Source: Parapedobacter soli (lineage in GTDB: Bacteria; Bacteroidota; Bacteroidia; Sphingobacteriales; Sphingobacteriaceae). Taken from it: a stretch of 64,000 nucleotides of DNA. Location: positions 347 to 64,346 of the forward strand of contig NZ_JAMXAY010000024.1 in NCBI RefSeq assembly GCF_025460835.1. Reading direction: 5' to 3'. The notes under the pieces were generated by a model. It made no database searches and was not told the origin of the DNA. It saw nothing but the letters and a program-made list of their open reading frames with translations. Positions 43,063-52,650 of the stretch are shown piece after piece (the first letter of the stretch is position 1; the number at the start of each line of letters is the position of its first letter). The position numbers were made by a program, and so were the translations under genes.

Positions 43063-44146
43063 GCTGACGGACTACCTGGAATCATTGGCCCCTTTGGATT
43101 ATCAAGAGCCTTACGATAATGCAGGCCTATTGGTGGGTAGCCCCGATGACGACGTGAGCCACGCGCTCCTTTCCCTGGATTGTACGGAGGCTGTGGTGGA
43201 TGAGGCCATCGAGTTGGGGTGTGACGTGATCATCTCACACCATCCAATTGTTTTCAGCGGACTGAAGCGGTTTAATGGGCGCACGTATGTGGAGCGTGTT
43301 GTGATGAAAGCCATTAAACATGATATCGCAATTTATGCGATTCACACCAATTTGGATAATGTGTTGGGCGGAGTGAACAGCCGGATTGCCGAACGGTTGG
43401 GATTACAAGACTCGCGGATACTTAGTCCGAAAGGTGACCTGCTCCGCAAGCTTGCGGTATTTGTGCCGTCAGGGTATGTAGAGGCGGTGCGGTCAGCCCT
43501 TTTCAGGGGTGGCGCAGGCCATGTCGGCCCTTACGATTCGTGTAGCTTCAACGCACCCGGATACGGGACATTCCGGGCCGGTGAAGGGACCAATCCGTTT
43601 GTGGGTAACCCTGGGGAACACCATCGTGAAGAGGAGGTCCGGATAGAGGTGATTTTTCCGGCTGTAAGGGAGGGCACGGTGTTGCGGGAGCTTTTCAAGG
43701 CACACCCCTATGAAGCGGTAGCATACGACATCTACCGGCTGCAGAATAGCCACCAAGAGGTGGGGAGCGGTTTAGTAGGCCGGTTGGAGCAGCCGATGGA
43801 TGAAACTGATTTCCTAGAATGGCTTAAAACACGGATGGGTGCCAAAGTAATCCGGCACACAGCATTGCGCCGTGAGCCGGTGAGCCGGGTCGCCGTATGC
43901 GGAGGTGCCGGCGGCTTCCTCCTCAGCCAGGCTATCCGGGCGGGAGCGGACGTATTTGTGACAGCAGATTACAAGTACCACGAGTTTTTCGATGCCGAGG
44001 GTAAAATCGTGATTGCCGATATCGGACATTTTGAAAGCGAACAGTTTACGCCTCAATTATTGTTGGAAATTATTCGGAAAAAATTTCCTACCTTTGCAGT
44101 CCGTTTGACGGGAATAGACACGAATCCAATAAAATATTATAGTTAA
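43016..44146 (+). CDS. Nif3-like dinuclear metal centre protein
   Basis: A 376-residue protein of the Nif3/YbgI family, usually a hexameric ring with two metals per subunit. N-terminal motif YQEPYDNAGLLVG, IISHHPIVFSGLKRF, YAIHTNLDNVLGGVN, and the C-terminal VAVCGGAGG, TADYKYHEFFDA and IGHFESEQ match well. The longer middle insert (about 140-240) is the PII-like domain found in Bacteroidota and Gram-positive homologues. Biochemical role debated (GTP cyclohydrolase-like fold). The start overlaps the upstream gene. Confidence 0.9.
   Translation: MKNSEINSNPGIRLRELTDYLESLAPLDYQEPYDNAGLLVGSPDDDVSHALLSLDCTEAVVDEAIELGCDVIISHHPIVFSGLKRFNGRTYVERVVMKAIKHDIAIYAIHTNLDNVLGGVNSRIAERLGLQDSRILSPKGDLLRKLAVFVPSGYVEAVRSALFRGGAGHVGPYDSCSFNAPGYGTFRAGEGTNPFVGNPGEHHREEEVRIEVIFPAVREGTVLRELFKAHPYEAVAYDIYRLQNSHQEVGSGLVGRLEQPMDETDFLEWLKTRMGAKVIRHTALRREPVSRVAVCGGAGGFLLSQAIRAGADVFVTADYKYHEFFDAEGKIVIADIGHFESEQFTPQLLLEIIRKKFPTFAVRLTGIDTNPIKYYS
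44089..44096 (+). promoter_or_regulatory. -7 promoter box TACCTTTG inside nif3, for the zinc-ribbon gene
   Basis: Exact TAnnTTTG with a TTG at 44063-44065 (23-base spacing), within the last codons of nif3 and about 50 bases before the ATG at 44147. It gives the downstream gene an independent promoter. Confidence 0.55.
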
Positions 44147-44899
44147 ATGGAACAAACTATAGAACAGAAGCTTAGAGCACTTTGGTTGTTGCAGACCATC
44201 CACACCAAGGTCGACAAAATTCGGCAGGTGCGAGGTGAGTTGCCAATGGAGGTAAGTGATCTCGAAGACGATATAGCCGGATTGGAAACCCGGATAGAAA
44301 AAATCCGTGGAGAACTTGACGAGCTGGAAGATGCTATTGTGAACCGCCGCAATATGATTCAGGATGCACAAGCGGCCATTAAGAAATACGAAGGCCAACT
44401 GAATGAGGTGAAGAATAACCGCGAGTACGACGCGATTACCAAGGAGATAGAAATCCAGGGGTTGGACATCCAGGTTAGTGAGAAAAAAATCCGTGAGTTT
44501 GAGTTTGAAATCAGTAATAAGACGGAAGTTTACGAAAGTACACAGGAAACACTGGAGTCGGCGAAGAAGGACCTCGAAGTGAAGAAAGGTGAGCTGGATA
44601 CGATCACGGGCGAGACCCAAAAGGAGGAGGATGAGCTGGTAAAACAGGCCGATAAAGCTGAAAAGGCTATTGAGGAGCGGTTGCTCCGGGTATATCGCCG
44701 GTTGCGGCCTTCCTTTAAGAATGGATTGGCGGTTGTTTCAATCGATCGTGACAGCTGCTCGGGTTGCCACAATAAGATACCGCCACAGAAGCAATTGGAA
44801 ATTCGGCAGCGCAAGAAAATTATCGTGTGCGAACATTGTGGCCGAGTGCTTGTAGACGAGGCCCTGGCAGAAGAAACAGCAGCTCCCTCGGTTGCTTAG
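44147..44899 (+). CDS. Coiled-coil protein with C4 zinc ribbon (HP0958/CdsZ-like family)
   Basis: A 250-residue protein: long coiled coil over about residues 20-190 (heptads such as LEDDIAGLETRIEKIRGEL), then a zinc ribbon with two CxxC pairs, CSGCHNKIPP and VCEHCGRVLVD. The layout equals the C4-type zinc ribbon family that includes Helicobacter HP0958/FlgZ and Chlamydia CdsZ, which bind RNA or interact with sigma factors and secretion parts. The role in this phylum is not established. It follows nif3 directly and ends before a terminator. Confidence 0.85.
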   Translation: MEQTIEQKLRALWLLQTIHTKVDKIRQVRGELPMEVSDLEDDIAGLETRIEKIRGELDELEDAIVNRRNMIQDAQAAIKKYEGQLNEVKNNREYDAITKEIEIQGLDIQVSEKKIREFEFEISNKTEVYESTQETLESAKKDLEVKKGELDTITGETQKEEDELVKQADKAEKAIEERLLRVYRRLRPSFKNGLAVVSIDRDSCSGCHNKIPPQKQLEIRQRKKIIVCEHCGRVLVDEALAEETAAPSVA

Positions 44900-44926
44900 C
44901 AAAGAAGCTAATTAACAAAACAGTAT

Positions 44927-44956
44927 CGCCCGACAAATCTATGCCGGGCGTTTTTT
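44927..44956 (+). terminator. Rho-independent terminator after the zinc-ribbon gene
   Basis: Six-pair stem CGCCCG/CGGGCG with a 12-base loop, followed by six T, 27 bases after the stop codon. Confidence 0.85.
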
Positions 44957-45101
44957 GTCGAATATTTTTAGTATTTTTCAACCATAAACCATTATCTTTA
45001 GCGGCAGCGTGTCGGCCAACAATCCGCCTTCGCGAATAAACTTGCATGTCAGTACGAGTTTATCTAAGTTTGCTTAACACGTGATTATTTGATAACGGTA
45101 A

Positions 45102-47960
45102 ATGACTAAACATACAACGCCCGACCTGGGCGAACAAAGTGAAATACAAGTCTTTGGTGCGAGGGTGCACAACCTCAGGAATATTGATGTGAGCTTCCCA
45201 CGGAACGAGCTAGTGGTGGTTACGGGGTTGAGCGGAAGCGGAAAGTCGTCGCTCGCCTTCGACACGATTTATGCGGAGGGCCAGCGGCGCTATATGGAAA
45301 CCTTCAGTGCGTATAGCCGCCAGTTTCTGGGTGGCATGGAGCGCCCCGATGTGGACAAGATTTCGGGATTGAGCCCGGTCATATCTATTGAGCAGAAAAC
45401 CACGAGCAAAAACCCGCGGTCTACGGTGGGAACCATCACCGAGGTATATGACTTTATGCGCCTGCTTTTCGCACGGGCAGGAGAAGCGTTTTCCTATGTG
45501 ACGGGCAAACGGATGGAGCGGATGTCGGAAGACCAGGTGGTTGAACGCATTATCGCGCAGTTCGACGGCCAGCCAATCAATGTACTCGCACCCATCGTGA
45601 AAGGGCGCAAGGGCCATTACCGCGAACTCTTCGAGCAGATCCGCAAACAGGGTTATGTGAAAGTACGGGTAGATGGGGAGGTGCTGGACCTGGTGCCAAA
45701 GATGCAGGTGGACCGGTATAAAATACATGATATCGAGGTGGTGGTAGACCGGCTTATGGTTTCGGAAAAGGACCGTAAGAGGCTCTATACATCGGTGATG
45801 CAGGCGATGAAAGTCGCTAAAGGTATAATCAAAATCAGTGATAAATCCAATAACGACTATTTTTACAGTCGGTACCTCATGGATGCCGAATCGGGTATTT
45901 CATACGATGAACCGCAACCCAATACATTTTCTTTCAATTCGCCGTATGGTGCTTGCGAACGTTGTGCCGGGTTGGGCTATATCTACGAAATAGACCGTGC
46001 CGCGGTTGTACCCGACCCGAAGCTGAGTATCATGAAAGGGGGGCTGGCCCCACTTGGCGAATACCGCGAAACCTGGAATTTCCAGGTCTTGAAAGCCGTA
46101 GCAAAGAAATATGATTTCTCGCTGTCTACCCCCATTGAAAAGCTGACGGAAGAACAGCTTGATATCCTTATGGAGGGTGCGGAAGAAGACATTGTCGTAC
46201 CGGTCTCTTACAGCAGTTGGAATAAGAAAGATTACCGGATTACGTTTGAGGGCCTTTTTAAAATGATTGAGGAACAAAGTGACCGACAGGGGCATAATGG
46301 GCTTCAATTGGAGGACTTCCGCGCACAGCGGGTATGCCCTACCTGCCACGGGGCCCGCCTGAAAAGAGAATCCCTGCACTTCAAAGTCGGCGGCAAGAAT
46401 ATCCATGAGCTGGCGTCGATGGATATCAGTTCGCTAGCGGCGTGGTTCACCGACGTAGAACAGCGGCTGGACGAAAGGCAGCAGGTGATTGCCAAAGAGA
46501 TATTGAAGGAAATCCGGTCGCGGTTGGGTTTCCTTCTGGATGTTGGACTCAACTATCTTACCCTAGACCGTACAGCTAAGACGCTGTCTGGCGGTGAGGC
46601 ACAGCGCATCCGGCTGGCCACGCAGATCGGCTCACAGCTCGTAAATGTGCTGTATATCCTCGATGAACCGAGTATCGGGTTGCATCAACGGGATAATGAA
46701 CGGTTGATTAACGCATTGAAGAACCTTCGGGATATAGGTAATTCGGTATTGGTGGTAGAGCATGATAAAGACATGATCCGCAATGCCGACTATGTGATTG
46801 ATATGGGCCCGGCGGCGGGGGCACATGGCGGCCTCGTGGTGGCCCAAGGGAAACCTGATGATATCCGTAAGGCCGACACGCTCACAGCGGCATACCTGAA
46901 CGGAACCAAGGAAATACCCGTGCCGGCGAAACGGCGAGAAGGGAACGGTCACGTCTTATGTCTGTCGGGGGCCTCGGGCAACAACCTGCGGAATGTGACG
47001 GCCACTTTTCCACTGGGCAAACTGATCCTTGTTACCGGTGTTTCTGGCAGCGGAAAATCGAGCCTCGTCACGGAAACCCTTTATCCAATCTTGAACCACC
47101 ATTTTTTCAGAGCCAAGAAGACCCCACTTCCTTATCGTAAAATAGAGGGGTTGGAACACGTCGACAAGGTCATCGAAATCAACCAAAGTCCCATTGGGCG
47201 GACACCCCGCTCCAACCCATCGACATATACAGGTGTGTTTTCGGATATCCGCTCGCTTTTTGTCCAGCTGCCGGAGTCCAAAATCCGCGGATATAAGCCG
47301 GGAAGGTTTTCCTTTAACGTGAAAGGCGGGCGATGCGAGACCTGCCAAGGAGCAGGGATGAAGGTCATTGAAATGAACTTCCTCCCCGACGTGCAGGTGC
47401 CTTGTGAAACTTGCAACGGCAAACGCTATAACCGGGAGACGCTGGAAGTTCGCTATAGAGGCAAGTCGATAAGCGATGTGCTTGATATGCGGATTGATGA
47501 GGCAGTTACTTTTTTCGAGAACATACCTGCTATCTACAGAAAAATCAAAACACTGCGTGATGTTGGTTTGGGGTACCTCACACTGGGGCAATCGTCTGTT
47601 ACACTATCGGGAGGCGAGGCACAACGTGTGAAACTGGCCACAGAGCTCTCCAAGAGAGATACGGGAAAAACGTTCTATATCCTAGATGAGCCAACCACGG
47701 GGTTGCATTTCGAGGACGTGCGTGTGCTGCTTGATGTGCTTAACCGATTGGTGGATCGCGGAAACACCGTGTTGGTGATTGAACACAACCTCGACGTGAT
47801 AAAAGTGGCCGATTGGGTGGTCGACCTGGGCCCGGAGGGTGGTGCGGGTGGTGGAAAAATCCTGTTTAGCGGCACGCCGGAAGACCTGATCAAGTGTGAA
47901 AAAAGCCAAACGGCGCGTTTTCTCGAAGCAGAAATGCAGGGTGTAGGCACCTTTTTGTAA
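45102..47960 (+). CDS. uvrA: Excinuclease ABC subunit A
   Basis: A 952-residue DNA damage sensor of nucleotide excision repair. Two ABC ATPase modules are visible (Walker [16 protein letters not shown] and [15 protein letters not shown]; signatures [12 protein letters not shown] and [12 protein letters not shown]). Zinc fingers include [18 protein letters not shown] and [18 protein letters not shown]. The length matches class I UvrA; many Bacteroidota carry more than one copy. A promoter-like TATCTTTA (44993-45000) lies upstream. The stop codon overlaps the mutL promoter box. Confidence 0.96.
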   Translation: MTKHTTPDLGEQSEIQVFGARVHNLRNIDVSFPRNELVVVTGLSGSGKSSLAFDTIYAEGQRRYMETFSAYSRQFLGGMERPDVDKISGLSPVISIEQKTTSKNPRSTVGTITEVYDFMRLLFARAGEAFSYVTGKRMERMSEDQVVERIIAQFDGQPINVLAPIVKGRKGHYRELFEQIRKQGYVKVRVDGEVLDLVPKMQVDRYKIHDIEVVVDRLMVSEKDRKRLYTSVMQAMKVAKGIIKISDKSNNDYFYSRYLMDAESGISYDEPQPNTFSFNSPYGACERCAGLGYIYEIDRAAVVPDPKLSIMKGGLAPLGEYRETWNFQVLKAVAKKYDFSLSTPIEKLTEEQLDILMEGAEEDIVVPVSYSSWNKKDYRITFEGLFKMIEEQSDRQGHNGLQLEDFRAQRVCPTCHGARLKRESLHFKVGGKNIHELASMDISSLAAWFTDVEQRLDERQQVIAKEILKEIRSRLGFLLDVGLNYLTLDRTAKTLSGGEAQRIRLATQIGSQLVNVLYILDEPSIGLHQRDNERLINALKNLRDIGNSVLVVEHDKDMIRNADYVIDMGPAAGAHGGLVVAQGKPDDIRKADTLTAAYLNGTKEIPVPAKRREGNGHVLCLSGASGNNLRNVTATFPLGKLILVTGVSGSGKSSLVTETLYPILNHHFFRAKKTPLPYRKIEGLEHVDKVIEINQSPIGRTPRSNPSTYTGVFSDIRSLFVQLPESKIRGYKPGRFSFNVKGGRCETCQGAGMKVIEMNFLPDVQVPCETCNGKRYNRETLEVRYRGKSISDVLDMRIDEAVTFFENIPAIYRKIKTLRDVGLGYLTLGQSSVTLSGGEAQRVKLATELSKRDTGKTFYILDEPTTGLHFEDVRVLLDVLNRLVDRGNTVLVIEHNLDVIKVADWVVDLGPEGGAGGGKILFSGTPEDLIKCEKSQTARFLEAEMQGVGTFL

Positions 47961-47965
47961 CTTTG
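47958..47965 (+). promoter_or_regulatory. -7 promoter box TAACTTTG overlapping the uvrA stop codon
   Basis: Exact TAnnTTTG; its first three bases are the TAA stop of uvrA. It ends six bases before the mutL ATG at 47972, again suggesting a leaderless mRNA. Confidence 0.5.
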
Positions 47966-47971
47966 CGGCTT

Positions 47972-49795
47972 ATGTCAGATATTATCCAATTGTTGCCGGA
48001 TGCGGTGGCCAACCAGATTGCTGCGGGCGAAGTGGTGCAGCGGCCGGCCTCGGCAGTGAAGGAGCTGATAGAAAATGCGATTGATGCGGGAGCCGACAAG
48101 ATTAAACTGATTGTAAAGGACGGGGGTAAATCGCTTATCCAGTTGATAGACAACGGCTGCGGGATGAGCATAACTGACGCTAGGCTGTGCTTTGAGCGCC
48201 ACGCCACCTCGAAAATCCGCAAGGCTGATGACTTGTTTGCTATCCGCACGATGGGGTTCCGGGGTGAGGCGCTGGCATCCATAGCTGCCATTGCCCACGT
48301 GGAGCTTAAGACACGCCGCGTAGAAGATGAGCTGGGAACACGGATTGAGATTGCTGGCTCCGACGTCGTGGGACAAGAGCCGGAGGCAATGCCAGCGGGG
48401 ACGAACATCAGCATAAAGAACCTGTTTTATAATATTCCGGCCAGGCGCAACTTCTTGAAAAGCAATGCGGTGGAAATGAGGCATATCGTTGAGGAATTCC
48501 AGCGCACGGCACTAGCATATCCAACTATCTACTTTACGCTCCATAGCGATGGCCAAGAGCTTTTTCACCTTCCGCCTGAAAGCCTGAAACACCGCATTGT
48601 GCATGTGTTCGGCGGTAGCTACAACCAGCGTCTGGTGCCGGTGGAGGAAGAGACAACAATCATCAACCTCAAAGGGTTCATCGGTAAACCCGAGTATGCG
48701 AAGAAAACCCGGGGAGAGCAGTATTTTTTTGTGAACAGCCGATTTGTAAAGGACCCTTACCTGAACCATGCAGTGGTAAAGGCGTATGAGGGTATCCTGC
48801 CAGCCGACAGTTTTCCGTTGTATGTGCTGTTTATAGAGATCGATCCCGCGAAAATAGATATCAACGTGCACCCCACAAAGACGGAGATCAAGTATGAGGA
48901 CGAACGGGCGATATACGCTATCCTCCAATCTGCCGTTAAACGGTCGCTGGGGCGCTATAATATCACGCCGACACTTGATTTCAACCAGGAGACGGGCTTC
49001 AGTCAAATGATCAGCCCTAAGTCGCTGGAAGAGATCACGCCGCCCTCGATTACCTTCAATCCGGACTATAACCCTTTCGACAGCGGTAAACCGAGTGAGG
49101 GACGAAGGCCGTCCCCTATCCCCGACCAGTGGGAAACGCTTTACCAGATTACGGAAAAGGTGGCGGACACCCAGCTGCCGCTGCACGGTGTGGAACACGG
49201 CCACGTGATAGAGCCGGCGTCCTACACACGGAAGCAACCGTTTCAATTGCACAACCGCTATATTATGTCGCAGATCCACTCAGGCTTTATTCTGATCGAT
49301 CAGCAAGCGGCACACGAGCGCATCTTGTTTGAGCAATTCCGACAGCAACGGGAAAACCACCAAGGGGCCAGCCAACAGAGCCTTTTCCCGCAAACGGTAA
49401 CGTTTACCGGTTCAGACTTCCAACTGATCACAGACCTTCTGCCCGATATCCGTGCACTGGGGTTCCAGATACGGGAGTTTGGGAAGAACACATTTGTGAT
49501 TGAGGGTATCCCAGCAGACTTGACCTCCGGACTTGACGAGCGCGAGGTGCTGGACCGGCTCCTTGAAGACTATAAGCATAACCAGGCGCAATTGAAACTT
49601 CCGAAGCGGGAGCAGCTGGCAAAGAGCCTGGCGCGGCATGCAGCCATTAAAGCCGGCGTGCAGTTGACGGCAGAGGATATGGCTGATCTCATCGATCGGT
49701 TGTTTGCATGCGAAATGCCCAATGTGTCATTGAATGGCAAACCCATAATTCTTACTTTTACCCTGCAAGAGCTGATGGAACGGTTTGAGCGCTAA
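47972..49795 (+). CDS. mutL: DNA mismatch repair protein MutL
   Basis: A 607-residue mismatch repair ATPase. GHKL ATPase motifs are ENAIDAGAD, DNGCGM and MGFRGEALASIAA. A variable linker spans about 345-420, and the C-terminal dimerisation domain holds DQQAAHERILFE, which fits the endonuclease motif DQHA(X)2E(X)4E with Q for H, so this MutL is probably a nicking enzyme, as expected where MutH is absent. The ATG at 47972 (MSDIIQLLPDAV) is chosen; the frame's earlier TTG lies inside the promoter box. Confidence 0.95.
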   Translation: MSDIIQLLPDAVANQIAAGEVVQRPASAVKELIENAIDAGADKIKLIVKDGGKSLIQLIDNGCGMSITDARLCFERHATSKIRKADDLFAIRTMGFRGEALASIAAIAHVELKTRRVEDELGTRIEIAGSDVVGQEPEAMPAGTNISIKNLFYNIPARRNFLKSNAVEMRHIVEEFQRTALAYPTIYFTLHSDGQELFHLPPESLKHRIVHVFGGSYNQRLVPVEEETTIINLKGFIGKPEYAKKTRGEQYFFVNSRFVKDPYLNHAVVKAYEGILPADSFPLYVLFIEIDPAKIDINVHPTKTEIKYEDERAIYAILQSAVKRSLGRYNITPTLDFNQETGFSQMISPKSLEEITPPSITFNPDYNPFDSGKPSEGRRPSPIPDQWETLYQITEKVADTQLPLHGVEHGHVIEPASYTRKQPFQLHNRYIMSQIHSGFILIDQQAAHERILFEQFRQQRENHQGASQQSLFPQTVTFTGSDFQLITDLLPDIRALGFQIREFGKNTFVIEGIPADLTSGLDEREVLDRLLEDYKHNQAQLKLPKREQLAKSLARHAAIKAGVQLTAEDMADLIDRLFACEMPNVSLNGKPIILTFTLQELMERFER

Positions 49796-49812
49796 TCACA
49801 GAATGAAAGTTT

Positions 49813-50547
49813 ATGTTTAACAACACCACATCCCCTTTTTCCGGTATGCCGCCGGTAGTCAAGAATCTGATTATTATCAACATCATCTGTTTCATCGGTG
49901 GAGCGCTGATTTTTCCGCGGGCAAATGATTTGTTCGGCGTTTATTATCCTGATTCGCCGGGCTTCCATATCTGGCAGGTGATCACCTATATGTTTATGCA
50001 TGGGGGCTTTGCACATATTTTTTTCAATATGTTTGCCCTTTTTATGTTTGGGCCGATATTGGAACAGGTATTCGGTTCAAAACGCTTTCTGAATTTTTAC
50101 CTGATTACGGGGTTGGGTGCACTGGTGTTGCAGTTTGCAGTCCAAGCACTGGAGGTGTATATGATCGTGGATTCATTTTCGGCCAGGGCATTTCTATCCG
50201 AAATAGACATAGCCAATAGGAGCGCCCGGATATTAAGTAGTATACCAGCCGAAGGCCGCCAGACGTTGCTGTCGATATATACCACGCCGATGGTGGGTGC
50301 ATCGGGAGCCATTTATGGTCTGCTGATTGCGTTCGGCTACCTGTTCCCAAATACGCCGTTGATGCTGATTTTTTTGCCAGTTCCGATTAAAGCGAAATAT
50401 TTCATACCGGTAATGATTCTTATTGAATTGGTTCTCGGGGTATCGCGCACAGGCTCTTCTGTCGCCCACTTTGCCCATCTAGGGGGTGCATTGTTTGGTT
50501 TTTTATTGATTAAACTGTGGGGGATACGGCGGCCTGATTATTGGTAG
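49813..50547 (+). CDS. Rhomboid intramembrane serine protease
   Basis: A 244-residue membrane protease with six or more helices. The catalytic Ser is in GASGAIYGLL (about 163), the His in SVAHFAHLGGALFG near the end, with HGGFAHIFFNMFALFMFG upstream supplying the conserved H and N of the loop and second helix. Substrates unknown. A second rhomboid gene follows 81 bases later, and the order mutL-rhomboid-rhomboid is likely one unit. Confidence 0.9.
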   Translation: MFNNTTSPFSGMPPVVKNLIIINIICFIGGALIFPRANDLFGVYYPDSPGFHIWQVITYMFMHGGFAHIFFNMFALFMFGPILEQVFGSKRFLNFYLITGLGALVLQFAVQALEVYMIVDSFSARAFLSEIDIANRSARILSSIPAEGRQTLLSIYTTPMVGASGAIYGLLIAFGYLFPNTPLMLIFLPVPIKAKYFIPVMILIELVLGVSRTGSSVAHFAHLGGALFGFLLIKLWGIRRPDYW

Positions 50548-50628
50548 GTACGCTTGTAGTGAAAGCTATTAAAAAAAAATTTTCATATATTAGCCCATAT
50601 TATCAAGTGAGTATACAGGGAACACGCG

Positions 50629-51507
50629 ATGAAAAAATCATGGATTGGCGGTTTATGGCATAAGGCTTTCCGTTCAGGGAATCCATTGTTCCTGTTTATA
50701 GGGATAAACGTCGCGGTTTTCGTGGTACTCGGCCTACTCTCATTGGTTTCGGCACTTGGTTTTACGGATGTTTCGTTAACGGGCTATGTGATGCCGTGGC
50801 TTCAGTTGCCCGCATCGATTTCAGCTTGGCTGTACAAGCCTTGGACCTTGGCTACCTATATGTTTACCCAACAGGGGCTGTTTCACATCCTGTTCAATAT
50901 GCTTTGGCTGTTTTGGCTGGGTATCATTTTCCTTGATTTTCTTAAGAAAAGGCAATTTGTTTTTGTGTATTTGGCGGGGGGTATCGTCGGCGGATTGCTG
51001 TACCTGCTCGCATACAGTATGATTCCCGTATTTAGGGCAGAATCTTACGTGACTGTTATGATCGGGTCTTCGGCCAGTGTGAGCGCCGTTGTATTCGCTA
51101 CCGCTACTCTTCTGCCCGATTATACCATCCGTATGCTTTTTTTCGGCAATGTTAGGCTGAAGTACCTGGCACTGGCATTTATTGTAATCGATGTGCTAGC
51201 GATTGCGGGCTTCAACGCAGGGGGAAGCATAGCGCATATCGGCGGGGCACTGTTCGGCTTTGTCTATATCAAGCGGTTACAGGGGGGGCAGGACTGGAGC
51301 CGTGTTTTAGGGAGGAATGAGCGGAACCGGCGTAAGCTTAAGGTGGTACGGAATGAGCGGCCCGTAAACGAAGAACCGTTGGTTCCCAACCAAGAGGTAA
51401 TCGATCGGATTTTGGACAAGATATCCCAATCGGGCTATGATAGCCTTACAAAGGTGGAAAAGGAAGCGTTATTTAAAGCCAGTAAACAGGGCCAAAACGA
51501 ATATTAG
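50629..51507 (+). CDS. Rhomboid family protein with extended C-terminus
   Basis: A 292-residue rhomboid-fold protein. GLFHILFNMLWLFWLGI matches the helix 2 motif, the expected catalytic segment reads MIGSSASVSAV (GxSx instead of GxSG), and IAHIGGALFGFVYI carries the His. Ser and His are both in place, so it may be active, but the GSSAS variant is less common. A hydrophilic C-terminal extension (about 220-292) ends in a small predicted helical segment (VIDRILDKISQSGYDSLTKVEK), as in related Bacteroidota rhomboids. Next gene starts three bases later. Confidence 0.85.
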   Translation: MKKSWIGGLWHKAFRSGNPLFLFIGINVAVFVVLGLLSLVSALGFTDVSLTGYVMPWLQLPASISAWLYKPWTLATYMFTQQGLFHILFNMLWLFWLGIIFLDFLKKRQFVFVYLAGGIVGGLLYLLAYSMIPVFRAESYVTVMIGSSASVSAVVFATATLLPDYTIRMLFFGNVRLKYLALAFIVIDVLAIAGFNAGGSIAHIGGALFGFVYIKRLQGGQDWSRVLGRNERNRRKLKVVRNERPVNEEPLVPNQEVIDRILDKISQSGYDSLTKVEKEALFKASKQGQNEY

Positions 51508-51510
51508 CTG

Positions 51511-52650
51511 ATGGCAAATAAGCGCAGGCGTATGAAACGGCTGGGTTTTTTCAGTAAATCCATGTTGTTGGCTAACCTTTTCGCGGCTCTGGGATTACTG
51601 TTGAGTTACTTAGCACCACTTATTAACCCACAGGTATGCTGGCCTATCGCATTTTTCGGTATCGCTTACCTCCCCTTGTTGCTCATCAATTTCTTGTTTG
51701 TTGTTTATTGGTTGGTACGGAGCGCCCGTTTTGCAGCAATATCCCTGTTGGTTATCCTAATAGGGTGGAACACGTTTCGTAACCATTACGGTTTCGGCAC
51801 CAAAATTCCGGAAACGGTGGTAGCATCGCCAGACACGGGATACATCCGGCTATTGACTTATAACGTACATTTTTTTAGGGCTTTCGAGCAGGAGGATACC
51901 AAGCTAACCATCCGAAAACAAGTCATGCAGGTGATGGGAGAGGTATCGCCGGATGTGATTTGTATCCAGGAGTATTATACCCGACAAAAAGGAAAATATC
52001 AGATGGCCGGTGAATTTGAGCGGGACATGGGGATGCCTTTCCACTATATTTCGCCTACGGCCGAAAACGATTATGAGGCGTATGGGCTGGCTATATTTTC
52101 GAAGTACCCAATTATTGATTCGGGTGTGTTGCCCGAGCACGAGTATGGGGTGAACCGCATCATCTATGTAGATATTGATAAAGGGGGGCAGGTCTTCCGG
52201 GTTTATAATGTCCATCTGCGCTCGTTTGGTTTCCAGAAGGAAGATTACGACTTTATTAACAACCCTTCAAGGACGCTGGAAAAGGATGCGGCGTCCACGA
52301 AGCGCATCGGGGGGCGGCTGAAGCATGCGTTCAGAGCCCGCAGTGCGCAGGCCGCAGCGCTCCGTGAACATAGCCGGGCTTGTGGCCAACCGTATGTAAT
52401 CGCCGGCGATTTCAATGATACCCCGCTTTCGTATGCGGTGAATGAGGTATCAACCGGGTTGCGGAATGCATTTCGGGAGCAAGGACGCGGCTGGGGTATT
52501 ACGTATAACGGAGATTTTCCCAATTTCCAGATCGACTATATTTTATCGAGCAAAGCCTTTCAAGTGCACCACTACCAAATTATCAAGACCAAGCTTTCTG
52601 ACCACTACCCCGTGTGGGCCGACCTTCAGCTCTCGGTCGGTGAGGGTTAG
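51511..52650 (+). CDS. Membrane-anchored endonuclease/exonuclease/phosphatase family protein
   Basis: A 379-residue protein with two or three N-terminal hydrophobic helices (about 15-95) and a C-terminal EEP domain. Catalytic motifs are LTYNVHFF, ICIQEYY, AGDFNDTPLS and LSDHYPVWADLQL, giving the metal Glu, Asp, Asn and His. EEP proteins hydrolyse phosphodiesters in nucleic acids, lipids or sugars, so the substrate is open. The 3' end overlaps the convergent symporter gene by four bases. Confidence 0.88.
   Translation: MANKRRRMKRLGFFSKSMLLANLFAALGLLLSYLAPLINPQVCWPIAFFGIAYLPLLLINFLFVVYWLVRSARFAAISLLVILIGWNTFRNHYGFGTKIPETVVASPDTGYIRLLTYNVHFFRAFEQEDTKLTIRKQVMQVMGEVSPDVICIQEYYTRQKGKYQMAGEFERDMGMPFHYISPTAENDYEAYGLAIFSKYPIIDSGVLPEHEYGVNRIIYVDIDKGGQVFRVYNVHLRSFGFQKEDYDFINNPSRTLEKDAASTKRIGGRLKHAFRARSAQAAALREHSRACGQPYVIAGDFNDTPLSYAVNEVSTGLRNAFREQGRGWGITYNGDFPNFQIDYILSSKAFQVHHYQIIKTKLSDHYPVWADLQLSVGEG

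Noticed and set aside
48512-49279. 255-codon minus-strand frame inside mutL
   Set aside because: Shadow frame opposite a well-conserved mutL; Arg/His/Val-rich translation and no promoter.
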